A model generated the notes under the pieces. It did no database searches, was not told the DNA's origin, and saw nothing but the letters and a program-made list of their open reading frames with translations. From a virus: a stretch of DNA of 20,729 bases. Numbering within the stretch: the stretch's first letter is position 1; each line of letters opens with the position of its first letter. The DNA lies in the IMG/VR virus record IMGVR_UViG_3300046373_000008, positions 1 to 20,729 of that record; one strand, 5' to 3'. The position numbers and the translations under genes are program-made. Shown here piece after piece: positions 9,501 to 17,122 of the stretch.

Positions 9501-10397
9501 CTGGCGCAGGACCCAACGTACGGCTCCCGCCTGCGGGATGTACTGGAAGCTCGGAACGTGCTCTCGGGCCGTTACCGGACTGTGATGACCCACCTCGACG
9601 ACAACACCGACATTGGGAACTTGGGCATTGCCCACCAGTTGGTGCAGCAGATGGGGCAGGGTACTCGGTTCGTGAACGGTATGGAGTACGTGCGACGCGG
9701 GCAGTCCAAGCTTATGGCTGGGCTGGTTGGAGACTCTGTGGACGCCGCTGTAATGGGCGATGACGCAGCCTTCGCTACCATGAAGCGCTTCGGTATGACA
9801 GATGACCTGCGTGCCCGTGCACGCGCTGCTATGGATGCTGATCCAGACCTCCGCACTTGGCCGGATGACCTCCGCCTTGACATGGAGACCGTGGGGCATA
9901 ACATGGCTGATGCGTTGGTACAGGAGAACCGTCTGGGCGAACTTCCTGCATGGATGCAGTTCAGCACCCTCGGTAAGTTCATCCTGCCGTACATGAACTT
10001 CGTGGCCGGTACTTGGAACAAGATTCTCCGTAGGACGTACACACAGGACGGTGTGCAGGGTGTGGCTATGATGCTGGCCTACCAGCTTCCACTCACCACC
10101 CTCAGTAGCACTGTAGCTCTGGCGCAGGCGGGTAAGGATATCACCCCCAGCACTTTGACTGCGAACGTACTCACCCAACTTCCCCTGATGTCTTGGATGG
10201 GGTACGCGGTGAATATGATGACACAAGGCCCTACCAATAGCATCGCTGCGTTGGGCATGGTCGACAAGGCGTACAGCGCCACGGCCAGCATTCTCAGTGG
10301 AGACCCAGACCCCGCGCAGATCATCCGCGCAGTTCCATTCATCAGCATTATCCCCGGCATCCGTGTAATGGCGAATGCAATGGGGGAAGAAGACTAA
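6573..10397 (+). CDS. Internal virion protein (T7 gp16-like) with HEAAH metallopeptidase motif
   Basis: This 1274-residue protein is close to T7 gp16 (1318) and occupies its slot. The N-terminal 130-210 region is hydrophobic and Ala/Gly-rich, as in ejection proteins. No soluble lytic transglycosylase motif is visible there, unlike T7. Instead residues 391-395 read HEAAH, the zinc-binding HExxH signature. It is followed about 64 residues later by NDLDEFIAQVFNSPDF, whose E459 could be the third zinc ligand. This HExxH...DEF pairing is seen in large polyvalent phage and plasmid proteins. The C-terminal 350 residues are helical with hydrophobic stretches (FILPYMNFVAGTWNKILRR and MMLAYQLPLTTLSS), matching the membrane-associated end of gp16-type proteins. 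It is probably ejected into the inner membrane to complete the DNA channel. Peptidase activity is inferred from the motif alone. Confidence 0.88.
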   Translation: MSMIRKRPDENLAVHGATVPVQAGGYVAGAENTLLEPGTANVSALKVAPTTSQESAIGALRETIAAKALRGIDYMDIPSEADFDPATALGDKVSQYSPEELQFLGDSRSSTELAQRMGQVVTTRGNLADMGAHPAVALAASLLDVDAVIGLGVGKAVGVARSARLLAGLTANAAVLGAASEGGEITPLDVIGTSLGVALGAVPMARRALTAEERATETAARTVEDVPTVTPDVGPSIEVPVRPRTFEKVSAEELAKTDSTVQVTPTKVEPDPDYVPPTPDMTTTVRPYMEVGITKGRATLQTSTANYIGAILANANDMPEGSRLLGAALHDSLKLDGDVPLIVRKDNVRSKVQLMSDGSVNTIIGMASGAKNTLSETVAAQTAYDKTIALHEAAHAKTITATNLFKKGALPDGVVKSAVQRIEDIRTAVKANIDNIDRAGISEFDWKNNVMYGVNDLDEFIAQVFNSPDFRNVLQQTKIPGQTKSVWSELVRSVVQAFTGKGPDDSALTALVDAFEELLNAPGVDAAGWAKASKSMPNVQSDILAGAPDVRDLFQRAGKAVNKSFALYDNIKSIGAKAATLADQLVVDATSSNANSAAHYARTAHLAANTAAAQVDSSIRQALRSDGWGTLSRLRNPTGFRQAQRDLSDRVYAALADNHQRYREGSTIVPHGDPKVEAIVKSFADSKWAEDQLQRIKASGMLGADAIEESPYYLPRRHNANKVNDFLRSNPNVTRKDIVGMYASQFTQMFSAQGIRPDTARALGRQMLRNMEDRASGVSGYRQHIAGMTGDDIEFAMRNAGIEEDQIQRFLQTANHAGEEANTVRNLRGRADFDMTAEYTTASGEIIYPQMFVDKDVLGLMEGYSRTMSGRIGLAKAGFPDVKSLAAAVDEAAAEGVDARAARTTLDNTVNQLLGYPTGEDVPDILRSFAVVSGAVQLANSGIYQLADTALMIKEFGITKVLKGLGSTQWGRDALKLAQDPTYGSRLRDVLEARNVLSGRYRTVMTHLDDNTDIGNLGIAHQLVQQMGQGTRFVNGMEYVRRGQSKLMAGLVGDSVDAAVMGDDAAFATMKRFGMTDDLRARARAAMDADPDLRTWPDDLRLDMETVGHNMADALVQENRLGELPAWMQFSTLGKFILPYMNFVAGTWNKILRRTYTQDGVQGVAMMLAYQLPLTTLSSTVALAQAGKDITPSTLTANVLTQLPLMSWMGYAVNMMTQGPTNSIAALGMVDKAYSATASILSGDPDPAQIIRAVPFISIIPGIRVMANAMGEED

Positions 10398-10406
10398 GGA
10401 GTTCGA

Positions 10407-12653
10407 ATGTTAGCTACCCAAATCGAGGTGTCCGACGGCACCCTACACATCGTCAACGTCGGCATTGAGTACTTCAAGCAGGCCGACATTTCGGTGACTC
10501 TGGATCAGTCGGCCCCTCTGGTTGTGGGGGTTGACTACCAGTGGAACACTGCAACCGTAATCCAGTTCCTGAATACCGCGAACACCCCGGGAGGCTTCGT
10601 GCCCAACGGGGTAGAGGTACGCCTACGCCGGGAGACAGAGAACGAGGAGATGCTGAACATCTTTGATGGCGGCGCACCGTTCAGTCGCGTGGCTCTGGAT
10701 GAGGACTTTCAACAGCTGCTGTTTCTGTCTCAGGAGTTCTCTGAGGGCTTGGGTATTCAAGCCCTTGGGGATGATCTGGACATGGGTGGATTCCGGGTCA
10801 TTAATATGGGTAACCCGGTGAACCCACAGGACGGTGCAACCAAGGACTACGTGGACGATCTGTCGCAGTTCACGCTCCGTACTCCGGACGCTGTGAGCGC
10901 CATCGGTGACGCTGTTGCCCGGGCAAATAAGGTCCTAGCCTTCGATGCTTCCGGTCAGCCCGTTCTAAGCGTACCCGCTTCCGGTAGTGCCGCAGCTCTG
11001 GCTCTAGACTTAGCCAACCAAGTGGACCCTGCTAAAGGTGCTGCGCTGATTGGTTGGTACTTGAACGCCACCGGTGCCACAGGCATGACTCAGGCGGTTA
11101 AGAACGCCCAGCGTGTATCAGTGGCCTCCTTTGGTGTAACTGGAGTAGGCGATGACACCGCCGCTATGACCGCTGCTATCAACTGGCAGATCTCACAGCG
11201 TGTAACGTTCAACCCTACCATTGGCGGGGGCGGCGGGTCTGCCATCGTGAACTGCCCAGTGCTGACCATCCCGAACAACTGGACAGTTAAGGTACAAGGT
11301 GATCTGCCCGTGTGGTGCGCCCTGATCTCGGAAGGTCGCTCGACCATCCAGTCTCTGGACAACGCCAAGGACATCATGAAGGGCAATGACTCCTACTACG
11401 TGTACACTGCGGACATCACGTTCCTGCATGGTAAGAGCCAGCTGGTTAAGCAGAACAATAACATCAACTCCGGTATGTGGTTACACGAGCGAGTGTGGTT
11501 CGAAGGTGCTAACGACTACGCATCTCAAGACTTGAACACCTCTGGTGCGTATCCAGTAACATCTACTCAACCTATCTATAACGAATGCCGCTGGATTCGA
11601 TGCAAGCGAGGCCTTAAGACCCAAGCGGACCATACCTTTGTGTCCGGGGGTTGGATGCAGCCGGAAGGCGACTTCTTCGATGCCAATACCGCATTCATCT
11701 GGACTGGTGGGATGTTGAGCCTGAACTGCCTTATGACGATCCCGGGTGGGACCTTCCCTGCGAAGTCTCGTTGGATTGACTGCCACGGCGCTATTCGTTG
11801 CTTCCAGACTCGGTTTGGTGGTGAGGGTGGCGGCCTTCCTGTTGTGTACTGGTTCACTACGCCTGTACGCTACCTGACGGGAGATCCGCAGAGCGGTGAG
11901 GCAGGTGCAAGCTTTACGCAGTGCACACTGTATGGCGGGGATGGGTCACGCGCCGATCAGGGTATCATTGTCTTCCAAGGCGAGATGCCGATGGTTGCTC
12001 GATTCACAGACTGCACCGGTCCTATCACTGCACCGTGGGTGAAGAACGATCCTGCTAACGGCGGTATCCCTGACATCGCTGTGTACATTGCTGCCCTAAA
12101 GACCTTGTGGTCTGGCGACGACATGTACGGCGAGATCAAGTACACCATTCATGGGGACAAGTCCAAGTTCAACTCTGCCACTGTGAAGTGGCCTGCTGCA
12201 CTTGACACGTACGTGTACACCGACGCGGGTAGGAACGTTCTGCGCAGGGCTAAGATCCAGCAGGCTGCTCCGCTGACTCCAGCGTCGGGTGCTACCACGA
12301 TCCTGAACCTGTCGTCTACCATCTATGACCCGTACACGCTGAAGACCTCGCCGGGCGGTAACGGCTCTATCCAAGCGCCACCGTTCGCGAAGTACGCCAC
12401 CCTGCGTGGATTCGTCGAGATGGACAGCCATACGTCGAACAACCTGATCTATAACCTGCGCTTGTACAAGGGCGGTGTGGCCATCCCAGATGGCACCATC
12501 AACTACGTGCACTCTGCTACGGGCATTCCCCGTATGGAAGTTACGTGGGATGGTCCGGTGCTACCCGGCGATACCCTAGACCTGCGGGTGTTCCATGTGA
12601 GCGGCGCTACCCGCACCCTCACTACGGCCACCCTGTCGGCCCTGTTTGAATAA
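10407..12653 (+). CDS. Tail fibre / tailspike protein with T7-type N-terminal anchor
   Basis: This 748-residue protein is the host-recognition appendage. Residues 1 to about 150 look like the T7 tail-fibre N-terminal domain that plugs into the nozzle: it has beta-rich VDYQWNTATVIQF and VEVRLRRETENE, then NMGNPVNPQDGATKDYVDD, a common junction motif of fibres. From about residue 242, FGVTGVGDDTAAMTAAI is typical of the start of a right-handed beta-helix in pectate-lyase-like tailspikes. The beta-helical body reaches to about residue 600. The C-terminal 120 residues look like a compact beta-sandwich. This suggests a depolymerase-type spike rather than a slim fibre, but no catalytic residues can be assigned by eye. 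AAGGAG at 10396-10401 gives the start; the upstream gene ends at 10397, so the site overlaps its stop. Confidence 0.88.
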   Translation: MLATQIEVSDGTLHIVNVGIEYFKQADISVTLDQSAPLVVGVDYQWNTATVIQFLNTANTPGGFVPNGVEVRLRRETENEEMLNIFDGGAPFSRVALDEDFQQLLFLSQEFSEGLGIQALGDDLDMGGFRVINMGNPVNPQDGATKDYVDDLSQFTLRTPDAVSAIGDAVARANKVLAFDASGQPVLSVPASGSAAALALDLANQVDPAKGAALIGWYLNATGATGMTQAVKNAQRVSVASFGVTGVGDDTAAMTAAINWQISQRVTFNPTIGGGGGSAIVNCPVLTIPNNWTVKVQGDLPVWCALISEGRSTIQSLDNAKDIMKGNDSYYVYTADITFLHGKSQLVKQNNNINSGMWLHERVWFEGANDYASQDLNTSGAYPVTSTQPIYNECRWIRCKRGLKTQADHTFVSGGWMQPEGDFFDANTAFIWTGGMLSLNCLMTIPGGTFPAKSRWIDCHGAIRCFQTRFGGEGGGLPVVYWFTTPVRYLTGDPQSGEAGASFTQCTLYGGDGSRADQGIIVFQGEMPMVARFTDCTGPITAPWVKNDPANGGIPDIAVYIAALKTLWSGDDMYGEIKYTIHGDKSKFNSATVKWPAALDTYVYTDAGRNVLRRAKIQQAAPLTPASGATTILNLSSTIYDPYTLKTSPGGNGSIQAPPFAKYATLRGFVEMDSHTSNNLIYNLRLYKGGVAIPDGTINYVHSATGIPRMEVTWDGPVLPGDTLDLRVFHVSGATRTLTTATLSALFE

Positions 12654-12663
12654 GGAGTAAACA

Positions 12664-12957
12664 ATGGCTAAGTCAGCAAGCAAGTCGGCACTCAATGAGT
12701 TGCACGAAATGTTTGCTCAGGTTATGCTCGCAGATCTCAAGCAATCCGTGGAGGAGGGTATTCCCCTCCCCGCGGCTAACCTTGGGGTTATCCGACAGTT
12801 CCTGAAGGATAACGAGATCAGCGCCAGCATTGACGCCGACGAGATGGTTGAGCTTCGTGACGCTTTCGCGGACGAGCTGGCTACCCGTCGCGCTGAGCGA
12901 CAAGCGAAGTTGAAGAATGCACTGAACGAGGACGACGAACAGTTCCTCTTAGGATAG
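12664..12957 (+). CDS. terS: Terminase small subunit (T7 gp18-like)
   Basis: This 97-residue protein is the size of T7 gp18 (89). It has an acidic, helical N-terminal half with LHEMFAQVMLADLKQSVEEG. This is followed by LPAANLGVIRQFLKDNEI (about residues 35-52), which is the conserved helix-turn-helix-like core of gp18-type subunits. It recognises concatemeric phage DNA and loads the large subunit for cutting and packaging. The gene is preceded by AAGGAG and lies immediately before the large subunit with 8 bases between. The identification rests on the core motif and synteny. Confidence 0.88.
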   Translation: MAKSASKSALNELHEMFAQVMLADLKQSVEEGIPLPAANLGVIRQFLKDNEISASIDADEMVELRDAFADELATRRAERQAKLKNALNEDDEQFLLG

Positions 12958-12965
12958 GAGGCACT

Positions 12966-14780
12966 ATGAGTCCACGCACACTGGCACGCCTGAGACTGCT
13001 CGTAGAACGTACGAACAAGTGGAAGGACAACGCTAACTCAATGCCCGCGGACGAGCGCACAGATCTTGCGCTTATGTTCGGGGCCACATTCACGCGTTTC
13101 CGGGAGTTCGCTGAGCTGGGGATGAAGTTCCTCGGGTTTGAACTCACGGACATGCAAGGCGACATCGCCGACTACATGCAGGACGGTCCACGCAACTCAA
13201 TGGTTGCAGCCCAACGGGGTGAGGCCAAGTCCACCCTCGCTGCGCTGTTCGCAGTGTGGTCTCTACTCCGGGACCAAAGCTACCGAGTCTTGATCATCTC
13301 CGGTGGTGAGAAGCAGGCGTCTGACGTCGCCATCCTGATCATCCGTATGATCGAGACGTGGGGTATGCTGTGCTGGCTCCGGCCGGACAAGACCCGAGGC
13401 GACCGTACCTCGTACGAGAGCTACGACGTGCACTGTGACCTGAAGCCTCTGGACAAGTCCGCCTCTGTGGCGTGCGTGGGCATCACTGCCCAGCTCCAAG
13501 GTAAGCGGGCCGACCTGCTCATCCCCGATGACATCGAGACCACAAACAACGGCCTCACTGCTACCAGCCGCGAACTGCTGCTGCTCCGGTCCCGGGACTT
13601 CGCTGCGATCAACACGCACGGCAAGACCCTGTACCTCGGTACGCCTCAGACCAAGGACTCCATCTATAAGACGCTGGCACGACGGGGCTTTGAGATACGG
13701 GTATGGCCGGGACGCGTACCAACGCTGGAAGAAGAGGAGCGCTACGCTGGCACCTTGGCCCCGTACATCATCGCAATGATGGAAACCCATGCCCGCACTG
13801 GCTTCGGCCTCGACGGCACCCGCGGCGAGGTCACTGACCCACTCCGGTACACCGAGGAAGATCTGCAATCTAAGGAGCTTGACTTCGGTCCTGAGGGCTT
13901 CCAGCTGCAATATATGTTGGATACGTACCTAGTGGATGCCATGCGCACCCGCATCAAGCTCTCAGACGCGATTGTGGCGGCCCTTGGGACTGATGCTGCA
14001 CCTGACGTCATGTACTATGCTGCAACGCCCCAGCATCGCTTGGAGAGCGTCCCTGACGCCATCCATGGTGAGCCGCTGTATCGTGCAGCCGGTGCTGGCT
14101 CTATCATGCTCCCGTACCAGCACAAGCTCATGGTCATTGACCCAGCTGGTACTGGTGGTGACGAGGTGTCCTTCGCTATCGGCGGGGCGCTGAACTCGTA
14201 CATCCACCTGTTCGGTATGGGTGGTGTGCAGGGCGGTCTATGTGAGGACAACTGCAACAAGCTCATCGACTACATGGAGGAGTTCGGCATCATTGATGTT
14301 GTGATGGAGGCGAACATGGGCCACGGTACAGCCAGTATGGTGCTGCTGAATGCCCTTGCGAAACGGAAGCTCCCAGCGATCGGTGTGCGTGATATCTACG
14401 CTACCACTCAGAAAGAGCGCCGCATCATCGACACCATCAGCCCTGTGTTCCGTCGGCACAAGTTCGTGCTACACGAGCGTGCCATCGAGATGGACGAGGA
14501 GCACTGCAAGGGTTACACCGCTGAAAAGAAACGTCTGTACTCGGGTCTGTTCCAACTGCAGAACATCACGTACGACCGTGGCTGCCTAGCCAAGGACGAC
14601 CGTGCTGACGCAGTTGGGCACCTCGTGAACGAGCTTAAAGGATTCCTATCGGTTGACGAGGAGAAGGAGTCTGAGAAACTGCAAGACAAAGCTGCCCGGG
14701 AGTTCGTTGAGAACCCCATGGGCTACACCAGAGGGATGACACGCCGTCGTGTGACTGGCACTAGTTCCCGCTTTCAATAG
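12966..14780 (+). CDS. terL: Terminase large subunit (T7 gp19-like ATPase-nuclease)
   Basis: This 604-residue protein aligns by eye along its length with T7 gp19 (586). The ATPase domain has a Walker A variant, QRGEAKST, at residues 83-90 (T7: FRGIGKS). Walker B is LLIPDDIE at 184-191, preceded by GITAQLQGKRAD, matching GITGQLTGSRAD of gp19. YLGTPQT follows, as in gp19. The RNase H-like nuclease domain has an MVIDPAG motif with D392, a VVMEANMGHG motif, and KDDRADA with D544, D545 and D548, together supplying the metal-binding acids. It drives DNA into the prohead at the portal and cuts concatemers. The start follows TAGGAGGCACTATG. Its stop is followed immediately by the Shine-Dalgarno of the next gene. 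Confidence 0.97.
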   Translation: MSPRTLARLRLLVERTNKWKDNANSMPADERTDLALMFGATFTRFREFAELGMKFLGFELTDMQGDIADYMQDGPRNSMVAAQRGEAKSTLAALFAVWSLLRDQSYRVLIISGGEKQASDVAILIIRMIETWGMLCWLRPDKTRGDRTSYESYDVHCDLKPLDKSASVACVGITAQLQGKRADLLIPDDIETTNNGLTATSRELLLLRSRDFAAINTHGKTLYLGTPQTKDSIYKTLARRGFEIRVWPGRVPTLEEEERYAGTLAPYIIAMMETHARTGFGLDGTRGEVTDPLRYTEEDLQSKELDFGPEGFQLQYMLDTYLVDAMRTRIKLSDAIVAALGTDAAPDVMYYAATPQHRLESVPDAIHGEPLYRAAGAGSIMLPYQHKLMVIDPAGTGGDEVSFAIGGALNSYIHLFGMGGVQGGLCEDNCNKLIDYMEEFGIIDVVMEANMGHGTASMVLLNALAKRKLPAIGVRDIYATTQKERRIIDTISPVFRRHKFVLHERAIEMDEEHCKGYTAEKKRLYSGLFQLQNITYDRGCLAKDDRADAVGHLVNELKGFLSVDEEKESEKLQDKAAREFVENPMGYTRGMTRRRVTGTSSRFQ

Positions 14781-14792
14781 GAGAAACAAACC

Positions 14793-15008
14793 ATGGCTAT
14801 GTCCGTAACTGGCGCCCCTGCTGTACTGCTGAACCAAACCACCCGTGACAAGGCTATCGCAGTCCTGAACGACTTCCAAGCGATGTCCCAGTCGAACTCG
14901 CGGCTGCCAAGCAAACCACTGACCGGCACCGTATCCGTCAAGACCGATGTTGATGCCCTGTGCACCGCCCTTGTGGCAGCCGGTGCGATCACCTCGTTCG
15001 TCTCGTAA
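14793..15008 (+). CDS. Small protein of unknown function
   Basis: I do not recognise this 71-residue protein. It has no membrane segment and no signal peptide. The first half is helical and polar (TTRDKAIAVLNDFQAMSQ). The second half, TGTVSVKTDVDALCTALVAAGAITSFVS, looks like a strand followed by a hydrophobic helix, with one Cys. TAGGAG overlapping the large terminase stop provides the ribosome binding site for the ATG at 14793; a second in-frame ATG six bases downstream is further from it. It lies between terminase and lysis genes, in the late transcript, so a virion or packaging accessory role is possible. That is inference from position only. Confidence 0.8.
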   Translation: MAMSVTGAPAVLLNQTTRDKAIAVLNDFQAMSQSNSRLPSKPLTGTVSVKTDVDALCTALVAAGAITSFVS

Positions 15009-15020
15009 TAAGGAGGCTTC

Positions 15021-15452
15021 ATGAGTATTGCTACCATCACCGCTGCACAGCGCATCGAGATCCGCGATGAATGCAACCGCGCTGCATTGTACATGCAGAA
15101 GTGGGCGCAGGACGCCAAGACCCCGACCGCCTCCGACGTCACCGAGAGCAACACCCCACTGAACGCAGCCGCCGCCGCTCTGGCGGTGGCGGGCGCTGCC
15201 CCGGGTGGCACCTTTGCAACCGTCTCGAACGGCGCTACCGTGAACGTGGAGAACTCCGCGGGTAACTTGGACTCCCCAGCAACTGCCGTGGTAGCTGCAG
15301 GTGTCCTCACGGGTGTGAACCTCGCTGCCACCAAGACCATCCTGACGAACGCCTTGAAGTTTTCCGGTGTAACCATCACCGGCTCAGGTACGTTCTTCAC
15401 CCCAACCATCGTGAACGGTGTAATGACAGGCGGCGTCCTGTCCGCATCGTAA
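15021..15452 (+). CDS. Unknown late protein, Ala/Gly/Thr-rich, possible virion component
   Basis: I do not recognise this 143-residue protein. Residues 1 to about 32 form a charged helix (RIEIRDECNRAALYMQKWAQD). An Ala-rich linker follows at about 50-60. The remainder, with GGTFATVSNGATVNVEN and KFSGVTITGSGTFFTPT, has the alternating Val/Thr/Gly pattern of a beta-sandwich or fibre-like domain. There is no signal peptide or membrane span. TAAGGAGG at 15007-15014 gives a strong start, 12 bases after the previous stop. A helix followed by a beta domain in a late gene would fit a decoration or fibre-associated protein, but this is a guess. Confidence 0.85.
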   Translation: MSIATITAAQRIEIRDECNRAALYMQKWAQDAKTPTASDVTESNTPLNAAAAALAVAGAAPGGTFATVSNGATVNVENSAGNLDSPATAVVAAGVLTGVNLAATKTILTNALKFSGVTITGSGTFFTPTIVNGVMTGGVLSAS

Positions 15453-15461
15453 GGAGATAGT

Positions 15462-15881
15462 ATGATCCGAGAAGTAACGGCCGGCATTGTCCTGAGTCTC
15501 GCCCTGAGCGGTTGTGCGGCCACCAGCGCCTTGTCAGCCGTTACCTCGGCCATCTCCCCTGATAAGCCGGAGATCACGGCTCAGGTGGGCGCTGAGAACT
15601 CCAAGCAGGGTATCGGCGTGAACTCCAAGGTAGAACAGACTGAGAAGACCTCCGTGGGGGACGTGTCTGGTTCGGCTAAGGTCAAACAGAGCGTTACCAA
15701 GAAGGCACAGCAAGTAGAGACCGGCAGTATCACTGCCACGAATATGAACGTAACGACCACGAGTCCGTACCCCTTACTCCTGAGCTTTGCCCTTGGCCTG
15801 CTCGCTGTACTCGGCGTCGTGATGTGGTTCGTCCCGACGCCGAAGCAGCTATTGGCAAGGAGAGCAGAACATGATGAGTGA
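15462..15881 (+). CDS. Unimolecular spanin (u-spanin) lipoprotein
   Basis: This 139-residue protein has the two anchors that define single-gene spanins. A lipoprotein signal peptide with lipobox LSGC (Cys18, Ala at +2) predicts outer-membrane lipidation. A C-terminal hydrophobic span at about residues 105-124 is followed by a basic cytoplasmic tail. Between them lies a polar, Ser/Thr/Val/Lys-rich periplasmic domain of about 85 residues without Rz-type coiled coil. That domain has the AQVGAENSKQ pattern I associate with short phage spanin-like lipoproteins. T1 gp11 is the classical example of this topology. It would fuse inner and outer membranes in the last step of lysis. It is the first gene of a lysis cassette and overlaps the holin start by 11 bases. 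No separate Rz/Rz1 pair is visible. AAGGAG lies 6 bases upstream of the ATG. Confidence 0.82.
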   Translation: MIREVTAGIVLSLALSGCAATSALSAVTSAISPDKPEITAQVGAENSKQGIGVNSKVEQTEKTSVGDVSGSAKVKQSVTKKAQQVETGSITATNMNVTTTSPYPLLLSFALGLLAVLGVVMWFVPTPKQLLARRAEHDE

Positions 15882-16083
15882 TAAGACCGCTGCATCGGCA
15901 TACAGCACCAGCGGCCTCGTAATGTACCTCGGCACCCTCGACTGGAACACCATCTGTATGGTGGGCGGTCTAGTCTTGGGTATTCTCACATTCGCAGTAA
16001 ACTGGTACTACAAGCGCGAAAACAGTAAGGTTTACCGTGATGCTATGCAAAAGGGTATGAAACTGAATGAGCCTAAAGAGTAG
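15871..16083 (+). CDS. Pinholin-like holin (phage 21 S-type)
   Basis: This 70-residue protein resembles the phage 21 pinholin S21 (about 71). Residues 7-23 (TAASAYSTSG...) form a weakly hydrophobic, small-residue-rich first segment like the releasable TMD1 of S21. Residues 27-45 are a strong membrane span with LVLGILTFAVNWYYK, very close to LVLGFLTYLTNLYFK of S21. A charged cytoplasmic tail follows. Pinholins make small holes that depolarise the membrane and so release SAR endolysins, which matches the next gene. Two consecutive ATG codons (15871 and 15874) follow AAGGAGAG at 15857-15864; either could be used. It overlaps the spanin by 11 bases and the endolysin by 17. Confidence 0.85.
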   Translation: MMSDKTAASAYSTSGLVMYLGTLDWNTICMVGGLVLGILTFAVNWYYKRENSKVYRDAMQKGMKLNEPKE

Positions 16084-16663
16084 CTACATCTCTCGCGCCG
16101 CAGGCGCACTATTCGTAACGATCGCTGCAGTCGTAGGTGTACACGAGGGCAGGTCCCTCGTTGCGTACTACGACAGTGCGAATGTCTTAACCATCTGTGA
16201 CGGGGACACCCGTGACGTTAAACCGGGCCAGAAGGCCACACCAGCAGAGTGCGACGATCGCCTACGCAAAGGTATTGCTGATCACGCAAAAGCTCTTGAC
16301 GGGCTTCCTGAGGGCCTTCCTGACGTGGTTGTGCTGGGCAGCGTGGATCTCTCGTACAACATCGGTGTGTACGGGTTCCGTGGCAGTGAGGTGTACGCCC
16401 AGCTTATGCTGCGGAACTACAACGCAGCTGCTAATGCTGTACTGCGCTGGCGGTACATCTCTCAGAGTAAAGCCCCGGCCCCAGCAGCCGGTTGGGTGTA
16501 CTCACCCGCCTCTAAGAAGTGGCGCTTCGATTGCTCCCAGATCCTGAATGGGGCACCGAACAAGGTGTGCTATGGCCTGTGGAAACGTCGGCTGTGGCAA
16601 TCCCAAGCGATAGGGAATCAGTTCAAGTCGTTACAGGAGGCTGTTACAGCGGTACCGAAGTAG
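16067..16663 (+). CDS. SAR endolysin, GH24 lysozyme
   Basis: This 198-residue muramidase has a signal-anchor-release N-terminus: basic residues (SLKSSYISR) then a weakly hydrophobic, Ala/Gly-rich span at about 11-25. The catalytic triad follows with exactly the T4 lysozyme spacing: E27 in HEG, D36 in YYD, T42 in LTIC (9 and 6 residues apart, as E11, D20, T26). Later parts fit GH24: SVDLSYNIGVYGF (about 93-105), a WRYISQ segment, and GLWKRR near the end. The region between them is longer than in R21, with two extra Cys. There is no Cys inside the SAR segment, so activation by membrane release as in R21 is more likely than a P1 Lyz-type thiol switch. It starts inside the holin gene; only a weak AAGGG lies upstream, suggesting translational coupling. 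Confidence 0.92.
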   Translation: MSLKSSYISRAAGALFVTIAAVVGVHEGRSLVAYYDSANVLTICDGDTRDVKPGQKATPAECDDRLRKGIADHAKALDGLPEGLPDVVVLGSVDLSYNIGVYGFRGSEVYAQLMLRNYNAAANAVLRWRYISQSKAPAPAAGWVYSPASKKWRFDCSQILNGAPNKVCYGLWKRRLWQSQAIGNQFKSLQEAVTAVPK

Positions 16664-16691
16664 CGGCACTGCACAGGGTAGCGGGCTAGGA

Positions 16692-16726
16692 GGTGCGTGT
16701 TCTATGCGCACCCGAATTTTATTATA
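16692..16726 (+). terminator. Intrinsic terminator closing the late operon
   Basis: GGTGCG at 16692-16697 pairs perfectly with CGCACC at 16707-16712 around a 9-nt loop, and a T-rich run (TTTTATTATA, 16717-16726) follows after four bases. It lies 28 bases after the endolysin stop and before the start of the gene-free region, as expected for the end of late transcription. The spacing between stem and T-run and the interruptions in the run make it moderate rather than strong. Confidence 0.65.
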
Positions 16727-16734
16727 CTCCCGCG

Positions 16735-17040
16735 ACCCTGTCCCTCCACCTCAACCGCCCGCCACGCCCCCGTACGGGTGCCTGTGTGCGTGCCTGTGTG
16801 CGGGAGCGTGCGTGTCCATGGGTGCGAGCGTGCGTAGCACGCGAGCGCGGGTGGTGCGTGTGTGCGTACTGCGTGCGCATCGCGTCTGGAGGATCGTGCT
16901 GGTGTGTGGGTGTGCTGGGCAGGCGAGTGCGTGTGGGTGCGCGCTTGCCTTGTGCGCCTGCGCTTGCCTGCGTTCGCTCGTGCCTGTGCTCGGGTGCGTG
17001 TGGGACGTGCGTACGCCTGCGTTGCTTGCCTCGCGTACAC
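16735..17040 (+). repeat. A-depleted, GT/GC-rich low-complexity tract with TGCG repeats
   Basis: A short C-rich lead-in (16735-16771) and a CCCGTACGGG palindrome (16769-16778) are followed by about 250 bases dominated by G, T and C. I count 14 A in the 252 bases 16779-17030, and none at all from 16927 to 17004. TGCG occurs about 17 times. A 12-mer, TGCCTGTGTGCG, is perfectly tandemly duplicated at 16779-16802. Runs of strict purine/pyrimidine alternation (16854-16869 and 16870-16880) could favour Z-DNA. Open frames run through it on both strands, but they encode Arg/Cys/Val or Thr/His/Arg low-complexity strings with no gene-like features. It lies between the late terminator and the early promoters. 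Its function is unknown; a role in packaging, replication or genome ends is inference. Confidence 0.75.
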
Positions 17041-17122
17041 ACTCGGTTCGCTCTGGCTGTGCTGGGTATCTCTGGCCTAGGCTTGGGGTTCCGTCCTCAG
17101 TCGCTCAGTCCTCTGGCTGCGC

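Noticed and set aside
15871-15876. Dual-start holin/antiholin as in phage 21
   Set aside because: The two adjacent ATG codons differ by a single Met with no added positive charge, so the S21-type antiholin mechanism is not supported.
16702-17042. Open frames on the - strand through the same tract
   Set aside because: Products are Thr/His/Arg/Ala repeats with no domain, no ribosome binding site, and would be the only - strand genes in the window.
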